Source: Tubiluchus corallicola | Lineage: Eukaryota; Priapulida; Priapulimorpha; Priapulimorphida; Tubiluchidae | Direction: 5' to 3' | NCBI GenBank assembly: GCA_030141605.1 | Contig: JAQGDQ010000028.1 | Coordinates: forward strand, 7,501 to 69,500 | Length of the DNA: 62,000 bases | Shown: piece after piece, positions 42,961 through 56,665 of the stretch | Numbering within the stretch: position 1 is the stretch's first letter | Layout of the letters: each line of letters starts with the position of its first letter | Translations under genes and position numbers: made by a program | Notes under the pieces: generated by a model | Told to the model about the DNA's origin: nothing | Database searches by the model: none | The model's input: only the letters and a program-made list of their open reading frames with translations

Positions 42961-43199
42961 AACTCCTTCACAGACTAAACGGCAGCCTAGTTGTGAACTG
43001 CTGGGGGTTGGGTTGGGGTAAGGCATTGTATGTGGGATCAAAATGAACGCAATAAAACAGAAACAGATTAACACAGTTCTCGCATGTACTGCTATAAGTG
43101 AACTTATCACAGTAGATGCGTAGCGAAGTGTCAACTAACTCTAATCTAAACTGCTGCAGTTTCTTCCCAACACCGGTACTGTCCTTCACTGATTAACGC

Positions 43200-46160
43200 C
43201 TTATATTAAGTTTGGCTCATCATCTTCACAATGTCGTGCGAAGATGATTGAGAAATTTTACGCATCTTTTTTCACGCGTGAAGCTTTGTAGTTATGATTC
43301 GCACGCAAAGCAGCGGTCAACAGACTTCTGCTGTTTGCGTAAATCACAATCTGTTACGCCACCATTCAGTCAATGTTATTTGCGCACTGTAATGTCAACA
43401 ATCTCTTCCCGCTATACCTATTGAACAGTATAATTGGATATGAAACGCTGAATAGATAATGCGACGAAGTCGCTAGCTTGCTGAAGCCCGTTCTTACTGT
43501 GTTTAATCCGCACAGAATCAATATGAACCGGTAATCTCCAAGTACTTTCTACTAACTTTCATTTGAAGTTTTTCTTTTGAGAGAGAAATGACAGAGCCCA
43601 AAAAGAACGGATAGGTTACTGTCTGTGTATAACAGTAATACAACAAACACTGGAATAGGAGCGAATTATAAATTGACAAAAAGCTTTCTTGATAGATGTC
43701 TATAACAAATACACTAAAGTTTGCTCGTATATGTTGGCCCGGAAAGGATCTATAATATCTATATTTCCTATTCCTAAAAGAATTTTATTACATACGAAGT
43801 GACGACACGTGTGGGAGTAGTAGTAAATATATATGGGTAGTAATATGTTTCTTGCCTTGAGCGAAATAATAAAAGTTCGTGTGCGCCGTATTTGGTGTTG
43901 CTAGTGCAAACACATAGGCCAGTCACAAACGTTTTATGGTAGTTTTAACCGCCTATCGCTTTGTTAAAACAACGTCCATAACTAGCCGTTATTCGAGCCC
44001 AGATAGAAACAAATCAGTCACTTTAGTAAGCAAACCCACCAATTCATCAAACAATTAGTGAGTCATTCAACTTGCACCAAACAGCTAATAAATCGAACAA
44101 TAAAAGTACGTCAGAAATTTGGTAAATTATCCATGTACAGAAAAAATGGTTAAGGCGTAAAATACAAGTTGAAACATCAAACAAATCAAATAAGTTTATG
44201 TAAAAATTGGTAATATTATCATTGGAAATAAACCTAAAACAGCATACGCATCGTCATATTAATGCAAACGGCAATATTTATACATGACTTAGTGAAAGCA
44301 AGTCCGCCTCAATAACCTAAATGCCACCACCACAAAGCTTTAGCTGCCTAGTCCTAGCTGCAGCATTTCATGGTGCTCTTAGGGTACCATTCAGCAATTT
44401 ATGAATATCTCCTGTTATATGCGTGCGGAAGTGCTGGCGCTAATAGCTTCAGCATATATGGCGCATCAATGTCATGATTAATATCCCTCAGAGGGATAAT
44501 TGATATCCAGCGAGTTTACATAACTTCCTTTACACTTTCAAAAGCTTTTGCATCCTCAAGCTAATCCTGCGAGAGTTTGCGTGCAAGATTGTAAGTGTTT
44601 TGCTTTATGCGTGTCGCGTGCTTGTCAAATTGAAGATAAGTTCAAATAAATTCTAAGTCATTGTGCCGTTGGACGATCGGCTCTTTTAACAGATCGGTCG
44701 ACTTGGAAAAGTGATAAACTGACTATTGAATCTAATTAAAATAGTTATTTAAATCTTCTAGCGGGGAGTTACAGTGCCAAACAAAGCTCATCAATATTCA
44801 CTAAATATTATCAGCAATACAGACTTAAAATTAGCGTCCTAGATCAAAGTTGAGCTGCAAAAGGCAAGACACCTTTTGACCATCACATGCTGCCATTCAG
44901 CATTGATCAAGGACATTGCTTTCTTCACCCTGGGAAAATGCAAGCAGGTAACTTACGCCCTTGCTTAGGTTACTTCAAATTTAGAATTAATTAGTACTGA
45001 CAGTTTCAATACATTCATCACGAGTAACACATTTTAGAACGACCTCAGCAATTAAGGTTCTCTCACAGATCACACTTTTTTATTTATTTGTATGTTATAC
45101 GCAAGATATTGTATAAAATGAAAACGGCGCAAGTTATATGATGAGAAAGAACGCAGATAAGAAGGAAGGCAAACAGGTGAACTTGTAAGAATTTCCAAGA
45201 GCATTAAGTTTCGCCAAACTACATTGAATGTATAATCCAGAAGTTACTACAATAAAAACTAGAACAGTAAAACTAAATAATATGATGTGAAATTGCGACA
45301 GCATATTTGTTATTCTAATATAAAATGTGCACAATAAGTTTTAAATCTACTTTTGTGTGGTTCTAGACGAGTCAGCCTGGATGGCATAAACTTTGTAAAA
45401 CACATTTAAAAGGTGGAACTGCATACTTAAATAGGATCAAAAATATTGAGTGCACCGTGTGTAGGTAGATAGGAGCCGCAACGGACTTCTCTGACAATTC
45501 GCATGCTTTCTTTCCACGAGGATGGCTGTTCGGGTCAAACCCAAGGTTAGAATCGTGTACGTTACTTTATGTTATCTGAAACTATGTAGAAACATCAATG
45601 CAAAGGCAGTATAATAACGGGTCGTATTCTCTACTGCCAATCTTGTTGGTATTGTGGTGTATTGTCCTCTATACCGAAGTGTGGTTTTCCATCAAGAAAA
45701 GAACTATTAATTAAGTGAACAGTAGCCTAATTATTCAACTACATTAGTCTGCAGTATAACTACGTTTAAAGATCGTGTATTTAGTTGGGGGTTGGAGTGG
45801 AGTGGAAAGATTATAGCCTTCTAGCTTCGCCCCCTCAAAACTTAGTTAGTCATTGCACTTGTGACAAATTTCTGGCACGAAATTAAACATCATTACTTAC
45901 TAATTATTTATCCAGTTGCGCGGATGAAAATAAATTACTTTTTAATGCAGCAGGCAGCATGAACACAGAACACTGATGAGTGTTAATTAAACTATCAGAT
46001 TAATTTATTGTCGCTTGTCTTTGGGCGTAAAATTCTTCTGTCAACAAAGAACTGATAATTACTAGAAGCTATTACTTCAACTAGAGAAATACAATGCTAA
46101 AAATAATAATTAGAACATGAAAATTATGTAGCTATGAATACATATATATTCCACTGCTTG
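43200..46160. other. No gene seen
   Basis: Long AT-rich stretch with no exon, RNA gene or transposon end that I can support. Confidence 0.4.
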
Positions 46161-46174
46161 TGCGCACAACATCA

Positions 46175-46830
46175 GTGTTATCCAGTTACGTATGTACACG
46201 TGTGCTATTATTAGTGCACGTAGCATTAGTTTTGTCTAGTTATGCCTGCACGTGTGTACACTGGGAGTGCATTCAGCAGCAGTGTTATCCAGTTACGCAT
46301 GTACATGTGTGCTTTGTAAGTACATGCAGCAGCAGTTTTGTCTAGTTATGCAAGCACCGGCCTAGACTTGGAGTGCATTCAGCTACAGTGTTATTCAGTT
46401 ATGCATGTACATGTGCGTTTTGTAAGTACATGCAGCAGTAGTTTTGTCTAGTTATGCAAGCACTGGCCTAGACTTGGAGTGCATTCAGCTACAGTGTTAT
46501 TCAGTTATGCATGTACATGTGCGCTTTGTAAGTGCAAGCAGCATTAGTCTTGTCTAGTTATGCCTGCACGTGTGTACACTGGGAGTGCATTCAGCAGGAG
46601 TGTTATCGTGTTATGCATGTACATGTGTGCCTCGTAAGTGCATGCAGCAGCAGTGTTATCGTGTTGTGCATGTACATGTGTGCCTCGTAAGTGCATGCAG
46701 CAGCAGTGTTATCGAGTTATGCACGACACCCTGCATCTGTGCACATTATGAGTGCATTCAGCAGTAGTGTTATCTAGTTATGTATGCACCTGTGTACATT
46801 GGGAGCGTGAGTGCATTCAGTCTCAGTGTA
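46175..46830 (+). repeat. Minisatellite: 53-bp monomers in 106-bp higher-order units
   Basis: Starts of GTGTTAT(C/T) fall at 46175, 46282, 46388, 46494 and 46600 (spacing 107, 106, 106, 106), then 46653, 46706 and 46767 (53, 53, 61). Two related 53-bp monomers alternate: GTGTTATCCAGTTACGCATG and GTTTTGTCTAGTTATGCAAG types. In the last third only the first type recurs. Short Cys-rich open frames over it are artefacts. Confidence 0.9.
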
Positions 46831-46959
46831 CATTGTGACTGCATTGTATTGTGCATGTAATCCACATGTAGATTTAACTCTGCCAGGGACGTGAAAGGTT
46901 GACATTTGTTATAAAGGACGAGTCGCGAAAGCCACATTACTCTGCGTTTACACATCAAT

Positions 46960-49900
46960 TATTTTGCTTTCAATAATTTTCCACCGTAATTAATAATGTT
47001 ATTAGAAGCGAGCTACTTGTTTCATGGCATTTGCGCACGAAACACTATCGTTAACACAGCAGCATATAGATTGGCCGCAAATCTAAACCATTCACCAGCA
47101 ACATACTTCTGCGATATTTGAGCCCGCAACGTTTAATAGCCAATCAAGCATAAAATCCAATCACGTGACCACAGTACAGTTGATACACAGCTTCGTTTCA
47201 GACTGTTGACGATGGCGACATTGCTGGATTTCGTTTATTATTTTCCACTTGATAACTGCTTCAGGACTGCGCGTTCTCCTGGGTTATTTAATGCCCATAA
47301 ATTTTTATGTTTTTGAGTTAGTGAGACATTTGAGATCCTTCAAGAGCAGTCTTTTCGTCACCAATTTGTATAATTCGATAATAATTGCAAATATTATTGC
47401 AATCGTGCAGAGACACTTGGTTTACACGAAAACCTCAAAGACGCATATTTAGCAGGAAGGGGTTCTCTCAGTTTTTAGCTTCTGAAATTTCTTCATAATA
47501 TAATCAATGCAACATTCACTTACACAGTATGGCCAAATTGTTTCATTGGTAAACATGGTATGTAACCTGTCAGACGAAAGCTCAGCATTTATTAATTCCT
47601 TGCATTTCGTTCATCTTAATTTAGCATAATATTGGACTGAAAAACAATAACAGTGAGCCATAGTTCATTTGATATTATAGGTCACGTGAAGGATAATGAG
47701 CTTTCTATTCATTTTGTAAATATTGCTACTGCATGTATACAGACCTACTTTTTTCTCTCACATGATAGAAACATTTTATCTGTAATAACCACGGTCATAA
47801 ATGTTATATATACTTTCCTCTTTTTTGTTTAATTACTTGCATTTCTCTTTGTATTCAATTCATTTTCTTTTTCTAACTGTACTATCTATGTACAAAATGT
47901 ACTAATTATAAATGGTTTACACATATGAGCTTAAATATAATGTAATAGTACATAAAATAAAAAATATTATGTATGGCAGCGATTCGCATTTCGACTTTAT
48001 TCACATTGTCATTAATTGCTGGAATGTTTATTATTTTACTTCTTGTTATGATTTATATTCTTTTATTTATTGCTTTATTTTGATCATTACATTTACGTAC
48101 ATTAACAAAATTGCAGCCAGTGTCATCACAATTTTCTCTCATATTACAATATTAATTGATAAGGGATGAGTGACCAGATGACCCACGGTCTTTCCTCACC
48201 CCATCTCCTTAGATAAAGAAACGTTTTTTTGCAAAATGGAAATCTATAACACATTATTGGAGAAAACAAACGTCTATGCAACAAACATAGGAAAACATAT
48301 AAGCATATTGTGTTGTAACTAAGCGTAAATAAAGCTCTTTGCCCAGGCTAACTTGGATAGGTAAATGCCAAATGCTGTGTAAAGCTGACTTACTACTATT
48401 TTCAGTCTACCATAAATGAGTGTATTTAATCTGTAATAGTCACTGGGGAATGCATTTACTACACGAAGAATAAGAAAAAACAACATGAAAAATTTCGCCA
48501 TTATTGTAATAATACACATTCAAACATTCCTATTGAACTACAATGTCTCCACCACTGAAACCACCATCAGCAAATCACCTCTTTCTACTTGAATGTCTTG
48601 GCCTAGTTACGAGAACTAATTAGAAGTACAACTAGGTGACTGCGACAATGTTGATTGGATTATGCAGCAATCATTCTGCATGGGAGAACGTTCCTGCCAT
48701 AATCTATGTGAAATTCAAGGTGAGCTGTAGAGAGAATACAGAGTATGCAATAGACTACATTCAATGTGCTTTGAGTTTGTTATACAATATACACACCGCT
48801 CAATCCCATCATTAAAAAAACTAAACAACGGTCACCTGGCCATCGTAACAGGCTCGGTGTATCGGGATTTTGCTGACGTCGCGTATTGAAATGACCATTA
48901 TTCACCAGCCAAAGGACGACCGACTTGCTGAGTTTCTGTCTGGTTCTATGTTCGTCCAGACTTTTTAATGCCTGAAACTTCAAACAGCAGAAAATAGCGC
49001 TTTCCTTTCAACAGATGAATTATCGACCAATCCATTAATATCGTCAACTTTAACTATAGTATACCCAAATTTTGGCTCTAATTTCAAGTAAGCTCTTAAC
49101 TATAGTATTCTAAAGAGGTGTCTGTTAAAAAGTTCCGTTGTTTAGTTTTATTTGAACACCATGCGCTGTAGACGATAATGGAAATGCAACTTTTGCTCAG
49201 AATTTCTACATTTGCCACAAAATTTTACCTACAAGTGATCTGAGGACGATTACTATACTAGCCAATTTAATGCATTTCCGAGTTTATTAGGGCAGTAAGC
49301 GTATCCATCTATCACTCATAATTCACACGTTGTCATTATATTAGAGGAATTGCGTACTCAGTGCACGTACTCGTAATTATCCCTCGCGGAAAGTTGTTTC
49401 GTTCCAAGCCGGACTATTCCGACGGGAAACCATTTCCTAGCAAATTGCGCTGATTACATTGATAATTAGCGACAAGATAAAGCAAAGCATCCAGGACTAA
49501 CAAGAAGGCTGTAAAACTATAAACATTCGTCTTGGGCTACTACGCTTCCACTTCTTATGATAATGATTATTTTAAGTCGAACTCTCTTATCGCTTAGATT
49601 AACTAGACACTTTAACACGGACAATCACAACACCTGATACCATAACAGATCTTTTATTAAGAACGAATTTCAGAGGCGGAAAGTAAATAACCAGTTGAAT
49701 ATTGCCCAACATTCTTTTTTGCGGAGAGAACTTTCCGTTTTGTTTAACAATGCGCATATGCGGATGGAGATGAGGTAAATTTAAAATTCTTGCGACAAAA
49801 TAAATACCAATTAATATCACAGGCTGCTCACCAATTTAATGGCATAAATTCGGACTTCGGTTCACAACTTAGTCATTCAACCATAAAGCACTAAAAAAAC

Positions 49901-50680
49901 ACCTATAAAACGTTGCATGGGATTATAACAGAGACAAGCTTGTTTAGCACAAACATTCTACAAAAATAGCAAAACTATTTTACAGGGTTCGAAGTCCAAA
50001 CCATAAGCCAGTAACGATAAACCATTCAATTTTCTTAGGTGAGAATATTCTGAAACTGTGTAACGTACATATAAGGGCATTGAACGGTTTTGTTACCTAG
50101 GGCGATCTCAAAACTGTGCCCCTGGAAGACTTCCCCTCCTCCTGGAAATTAGGATTTCGTACATCCCGGTTGGTTGTAAAACTGTGAATTCGTCATAATC
50201 TAAATCTATCGCTTTGCAGGGCACAAAAATGTCCCGTAGACTGTGCTTTTTTGTTCACCCTGTTTGTCCTGTACCGCACGGGGATTAATGGGAGAGGGAC
50301 TGGGTGGGAGGGGTGTAACAGCGTGCGCGTTGTAAAGTGGATGTAAAGCACTAGGAAAGTTCCAGAAACGTTTCGCATACACAAGAAACGCACGCAAACC
50401 ACGTAATGACATAACCTATTGCATGCCAAGAATAAAAGCGCCGAAGCCTCATTTATACTGTCCATGTTGTTGGTAGAGATCTCAATATCAACAAACATGA
50501 TTCAAAGAGGCATTCACGTATTTCAAAGCAGATCGTATATCTCCAGCCTAAACGACGTGTTTAAACGCCAGGTGGAGAACTTAGCCATGTGCCGTCTCCT
50601 CTTTCTGCAACCATATTGTTAGCAACACACTGTACATGCAAGTAGTAACGAGTACGTGTTGGCGACTTCAAAAATGAGAA
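46960..50680. other. No gene seen
   Basis: No supported exon. A TCACGTGACC motif (about 47161) precedes an ATG at 47212 with a short frame (MATLLDFVYYFPLDN), but nothing confirms a gene. About 47800-48130 is very T-rich. Confidence 0.4.

Positions 50681-50683
<3 letters not shown>

Positions 50684-50720
<37 letters not shown>
50684..50720 (+). repeat. CT microsatellite
   Basis: An uninterrupted CT run of about 36 bp. Confidence 0.95.
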
Positions 50721-50723
<3 letters not shown>

Positions 50724-50789
50724 GTTCTAAAAGTTGTTGTCGAAAACGTAAGTTGTCGAACTCTTTACAGTTTTGCTACATTTGACAAC

Positions 50790-50915
50790 TGCTGCTTCCT
50801 CCTCTCATTCCCCTCCTCCTCCTCCTCCCCCTCATTACAATCCTCATCATCGCCGCCACCGCCACCGCCACACCACCACCACGGCCACCATCATCAACAT
50901 CATCACTTCCACACC
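50790..50915 (+). repeat. CCT/CAC/CAT-rich low-complexity tract
   Basis: Imperfect pyrimidine-rich triplets (CTCCTC, CCACCG, CATCAT). The Gly/Asp/Ala frame opposite is a repeat artefact. Confidence 0.75.
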
Positions 50916-51966
50916 ATCCACTTGTTCTTTGGTACAAGCGGTATGACCGAGAGTTAATTAGGCCAGATGAATATGAGCTACATTGCACGTATGCAGAAGC
51001 CGTTCAGCAAGTGTGACAGAATTCGACGCGTGTGTGCGTGGCACAGCAGCTGCGTCGTCGCTTCTTACAGTAAGTCCTTTACCAAGACAAAATTTGCTTT
51101 CTGCGCCACGTCTGAACATCACATAATGTAACTGTGAATTTGTACAACTGTCACCAACAGGTGAAAAGTGCCTAAGCCTGTCATTTTTGTTAACTAGGTC
51201 AGATTCACTTATTTACAAACAAGACATCGAAGCCAGTTTCTTGTTTGGAGTGGTGGGCTTCACAGCAGACGAGTAGAATTGTTGTATCGCAGTGTGTACG
51301 CGCCATCAGTTCAAACGTTTGTGTAAAATTGCTACTATCTTTACTCTAACAGTCGAAATAAACGACTGTCAGTGTTTTCACGGATTTGTAAAAGCACACT
51401 AACTGTCAAAGGAATTTCTGGTGTCTTCAAGTTTTCAGATACCAAGGCTTTTACACGAGAAAAATTGGCATTCCGAATTTTGATGAAAGCGGAAAAGTGG
51501 TAAACAAAACCCACATTGTCTTGCTGGTGTAAGTGTCACGAGTTCGTAATGATTTCAACTGCAATGCTGACGTTGGTCTCAAATATCTATAAGCGGGTAA
51601 GCAGTCTTGCTGTGAAACTATCAATTGTAATTCCGATTGTCTCATAAAATAATTAGTTTACATGTTTCAGTAAAAAAGATACTGAAAAATACCAATTTTG
51701 TAGCTTTGGATTAATAAGTTATTCAGGTTAACATTTGCGCCCACATTCATAAACATGCCTGCAAATAGCTTTACCGGACCCATTTTTTGCCTTTTTTCAT
51801 AATATATCAATTTTTTGCTTGCAACAGTAATTTTTGCAGCAAACTTTTTCATAATAAGTACAATATGTAGATTTTTCAAGTTTTTTGTTAACAAACTGGA
51901 CATTTTTGCAGCTATCACCAAATACATTCTAAAAATTTATGCACGCAAAATTTAGTTGCGTATTTT

Positions 51967-52070
51967 TTAGGTTACCGTGCTTTTTGAGTATCCCACTAAT
52001 GACAGACTGTTTAAAAAATTAGGTTACCGTGCTTTTTGGCAACCTATCAATGAAAGGCTGCTGAAAAAAA
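51967..52070 (+). repeat. Two-copy 52-bp tandem repeat
   Basis: TTAGGTTACCGTGCTTTTTG occurs at 51967 and 52019, each copy followed by a similar AATGA(C/A)(A/G)G(A/G)CTG stretch. Confidence 0.8.
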
Positions 52071-52931
52071 CAAAGTGCCTTTTATTTTTCTGCCAGTATA
52101 GATTCATAAAGGCATTGATGATTATTATTTTCGCTACTGTTTTGTAAATTTAGTAATAGAAGTTGTAGAGAAACTTTAATTTAAGTAGCAGTAACAATGG
52201 TAACATAACATAAGGTATTTATTTGTCAGCGCTTTTCTAAGGGTTAGAGTATACATTGTATTGTGCTTAATTGTAGTATACATGTGTTTTATTTACGTGT
52301 TTTTTATTTCAGCATGTGTTTAGTTGTGACGTTACTTACGATTAAGACCTTTCTCCTTCCATCTTGTAGAATTACATGCGTGCAGTGTGTAAGTACGTGA
52401 GCGAGCGTGCATTTAATAAACGTTTTATTTTTGTGTGTATATCTCTGCACATGATTTCAGCGAATCTAGTGTTAGTCCAGACTCTAGATGTAGTATTACT
52501 CCTTGCAGTGTATAAAAATATGTCAAGCATAATAAACGTAATTAAATATTACGATACGAGGACACGTTTGCTTTCCTGGCAGAATCTCAACTCAACCGAT
52601 TTTGTTTGAAAGACAACGGAGTGTTACACAATGACGTAACAATCCTTTTAAGATTCCTCAATTACAAAAAATAAGCCAAGTTGTAATGTCTAGTAAGTAA
52701 ATTATATGCGAAATAAGTCAACAGTTTGATCTGAGATATATTTAAAATTTCATCCCAGCTATTTCAACAGATAACTTCCGCTAAAAAAACAACCGGAATA
52801 CGAACTAAGAGTGACAGGACAGTTCCGAATAGAGCAACTACTGCAGTCCAATTAGTCAATTCTAATTGACTAATAGGTAATTAACAAACCCACAACAAAA
52901 ATACTGAAATGGACTAAGAAAGTTTATATAC

Positions 52932-53018
52932 CTGTAGGTGCATGGGGAAACCCAACGACCTCCAAATGTCTTTCAGTTCATGGGAGAAGTTCAGATAAAG
53001 CGCTTTCATCCTTTCAAA
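52932..53018 (-). CDS. Candidate exon, possibly PRC1/Ase1/MAP65 type
   Basis: This is 87 nt, open in phase 0, between a TTTCATTAG acceptor (weak pyrimidine tract) and CAG/GTATAT. An internal ATG (53009) could instead make it a first exon. The product LNFSHELKDIWRSLGF then PMHLQ resembles the N-terminal helix of the microtubule bundler PRC1 (ALNHLREIWELIGIPE). I found no second exon of that family nearby. It is a weak call. Confidence 0.28.
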
Positions 53019-53250
53019 CTAATGAAACCATCGTAACAAGAATTTGAAAATCCGACATACTGGCGAACGGCGATTAGTAAAAGGCTTACCAAGCAACTAG
53101 TGCATTGTGGAAATGATGCAGCGCAATTTGGAACAAATACACTGAAAATTATTGAGCTAATCCTTACAGATGATCCCCTAACACGCCTGCTAATGGCAAC
53201 AACGCTAACTAATATGTAGCCGTCATTTTCGCGAAAATCCTGAATGAAAA

Positions 53251-53364
53251 ATGAAACTTCAAGTTCGTAACCGAATTGTATGGCTAAGCCTGTTAATCCA
53301 CCTTATAATTTACACTACGTGCACGAAAGTACATCTTAGACATTCTAGTTGGAGCACCGAGACT
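53251..53364 (+). CDS. Candidate first exon of a secreted protein
   Basis: The ATG opens 38 codons with a signal-peptide-like core (IVWLSLLIHLIIYTTCT), followed by KVHLRHSSWSTET and a consensus donor, ACT/GTGAGT. The structure is right for the first exon of a secreted gene with a phase-0 intron. No downstream exon was identified before the window end. The family is unknown. Confidence 0.3.
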
Positions 53365-53469
53365 GTGAGTACGCATCGATGTTTCAAGTACAAAATTTAT
53401 AAACGCCAAAGTTTGAGGGCACCCACGAAAGAAAAACATGCACACCGTACACGCAGTGTTCAGTAAAAC

Positions 53470-56400
53470 ATCTCACGCCCAGCGTTATAAAAACGCCCAG
53501 ATTAATTGGACTTCACTGGGCCCAACTTGAAGTGCCACACTGCTTTTTCACAACGGATGCTAAACTCATAACCCTCCTAAGTAAAATGTATGTACAAAAG
53601 TGGACAGATTAGTTCCTATATGCTACCTGTAATATAGTCTAGAAAAAAATCCATTTAATTTTCTAAACGAGAAGAAACAAATTAGATAAGTAAATGTTTG
53701 CTTGTTTGTTTGGGCGCAATATGTAAATTTAGTCATGTGAAGTAATGACACGTAGATTTAAAACAAAAACATTGCTTCTTGCAACTACATTTTTTTTAAG
53801 AATTACTGCTATCGAACATTACTTTGAGGATTTTTGAGACGTCATTTTGGCACATGTGCTACTTTAACTATCAATAAACAACTCATTTAACTTTCCAGCG
53901 AAACCAAACCCACTGCAATTTAATGAAAATCAGAATTTCTGAATTTATTAGCCAAGTTTCAGAAATACTTTATCAGATTACATAAAACGGAATTAATTAT
54001 GCGCACACATGAAATTTTTGACAACCACATTAAAGCAGCGGCAGCCACTTATCATTCCGCCGTAAACAAGTAGTGCGACGGCAAGAAGACATTAGCATTT
54101 ATCAACCAGCTGCCTAGAATTTAGAGCTAATCTAGAATGTCAAATGAAATTGCCCAGACTGTATCGTCCAAGAATGTTCATAAGGTATAATCAGGCCCAG
54201 CTAAATAAGTGAGAAATCGAATTAGCGCTCAGTGCGACCCCTGCCGTCAGATACTAGAGATGTCTGCTGGCGCACCGCGAAAGTGTTTAGATGAAAGATT
54301 ATTAAATTAGTCGCGCAAAAGACCCTGCACCGCGGCCGCGGAATGTAAATTACAACCTTGAAGCGTCTCAAACGGCGAAGCAGTCGTCTCTTCTTCACTT
54401 TTGAAGAGAAGTCAAGTAGCTGTGGCATTAGTGTTTAACAGCTCCTAGGTTCAGTTTGCTGAGCGCTGGCCAAGTTTTGATCAAACAGTAAAATTATGAA
54501 TATATCGCAGAAATTTTCCCAGTGTTTCTTTGCGGAATCGGATGGAATTCCAACTCACAAAGATTTTGCTGCAAGCATACAATCCAACCGACAGAGTTAA
54601 CCGACCACTGGGGCCAAAAATTAAGTAAATGTTAGGTCAGACTAGACTCAACTAAGGGTCCAACGTTCGGTCCAGATGGATTGGTTTGGGTCAAATTGGA
54701 TTAGATTAAGTTTAGTTCGCTCGATTCGGCACTTGTGGATTAGGTTAGTTAGGATGAACACTTATTTGTTTGGGTGGAAATTCGATGATTTCATGCGAGC
54801 TTATTATACTACCCTGATTAGATAAAATTCTACATGAGCATAAGCTGTAAAATTCATATTGTTACGTAATTTTGATTAGGATCATTTCAAACATGGCGAT
54901 ATTAACTTAGAAAGTGACAAAAATAAAGACTGACATTCGCTTTAAGATGCTTTTATTGGCTTAAGCACACGCACTGCATAACGGTATTGTGAATGATGAG
55001 GTTATATACCACATTAACAGCCCATATTATACGAGCAGTTCTAATTTCCCACAACCCGTATGGAAAAAAGTACATTAAAAAACAATATGCTCATAGCTAA
55101 ACCATTTGTATTACTCTCGCACAGCAAGATATGGTTGGTTTATGAACACAAACACGCATGGATCAATCTGAGGTAAAAAAGAAGTAAAAGCTACATTTCA
55201 GACTACCTAACGTCAAAAAGTCTTCAGCCACGTAAAATTCACAGATTTAATGTGACGTAAAAATGTTTTCATAAGGGTGCAAATGAAGCCAGAAATGATT
55301 AATTGTAAATTAAATGTAAAAAACAATCGTCTCTGTGCAATCCACAATTACTCCCACTGAGAGTGACACACAATTTTTGAATTATCATAAATAATTCGAC
55401 CACCATTACATACTTTTGAAAGGCAATTAGAGAAGCAATTTATGAAAATAAATATTTTTGCTAATTGCAATCAAATGAAAAAAATCTTTATTTCAAATGA
55501 TAATAAAACTTGATTTAGAACTTAAATATATATTCTTGGGAAGACCAAAAACGCTAAGCACTACAGATTTCAGACAGTCGTTGGCAACTTGTAATATTAA
55601 CAAAGCTTACCAAACGCCACCCGATCATCTTATTAACGTGAGCACGTTTATCAAATCTCAGTAATTGGACAGCCCCAACTGTTCGATTAGTTTGAAGCAG
55701 CATTTTTGCATTAACTGTTAATTCATGACATGCTTCTGTATATTGGCATTTCATTTGATATCATATACTACGTAACTACCTTATTTACAGAACACTTTGA
55801 ATGAAATTCCCCACCCAATATTTAAAATTCCTTCCTTTTGAGTCCAGTGCCTCCCGTTTGAGATTCACTATTCAAAAGTAACAATTTTTTGTTTCCACTC
55901 TTGTTCGTTCTCTGTTAACCCACTTCCAGGACGTCGGTTTCAGGAAGAAGCGCCCAGCAGAACGTGTCACAATTTCCTCTAATTTCTAAACGCGCAAATT
56001 CCAAAGTGCTTCATGGCGGGAGATGCGCTATTTAGAAAAGTCGCAATCAAGCACAAGGTGCATATCGATTGCAATGGTTTTTCTAAATACCCAAGCATTA
56101 GTTGAAAGCTTTCACTGAGTATCGACACTTAGTTTCCGGCTTTACTTCCGCCTCCCAGCACCCGACTAAAAGCGTCACATGCGTTGCCTCGCGTCATACC
56201 GAAGAACATCAATATCTCATTGTCAGCTTTCTAAAGATTTCGTGCCATTTCGATGATTTACAAGCCAGAACGAATTTAAAATGCGAATTTAAGCCAGGAA
56301 GGTGCAGAATTATAGCCGTGAATAAAAGCTGAGCTGTAATTCTTTACTCGATGAAGCGGATGGCATTGTTCCCAACAGCTTTCAAGCACAATGATGAATG

Positions 56401-56580
56401 AATCTGCGACAAAATCTAATGAAGAAATATAATCCGCATTTAAAAATGAGAAAGGCAGTAGAATCACGCCACGATACTTTGAGAAAAAGTAGTTTTTACA
56501 AAGTTTAGGATATTACTGAAATTGGGAGCCACGTTAAACATTATAATAATTAACAGAAAATAGTAAAATGAAGAACGAAT
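53470..56580. other. No gene seen
   Basis: Non-coding AT-rich sequence. It includes a small GC-rich spot (GCGGCCGCGG near 54331) but no supported exon or repeat. Confidence 0.4.
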
Positions 56581-56584
56581 TAGG

Positions 56585-56665
56585 TGTGGGAATCGAACAC
56601 ATTAGTAGAAAACTGCTCATAAGAGACCCTGCTAGCAGCATACCCACGTTATCGATCCTTTAAAA
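56585..56665 (-). repeat. tRNA-like fragment, probably a SINE head or pseudogene
   Basis: On the minus strand, TGTGTTCGATTCCCACAC carries a good pol III B-box with a pairing T-stem. About 50 bases upstream is GGATCGATAACGTGGGTATG, a loose A-box region. A full cloverleaf with an acceptor stem could not be drawn, so I do not call a tRNA gene. Confidence 0.3.

Noticed and set aside
46160-46767. Cys/Val-rich repeated peptides
   Set aside because: Translations of the 53/106-bp minisatellite.
47212-47316. ATG frame MATLLDFVYYFPLDN after a TCACGTGACC motif
   Set aside because: It ends after about 34 codons without a convincing donor or family match.
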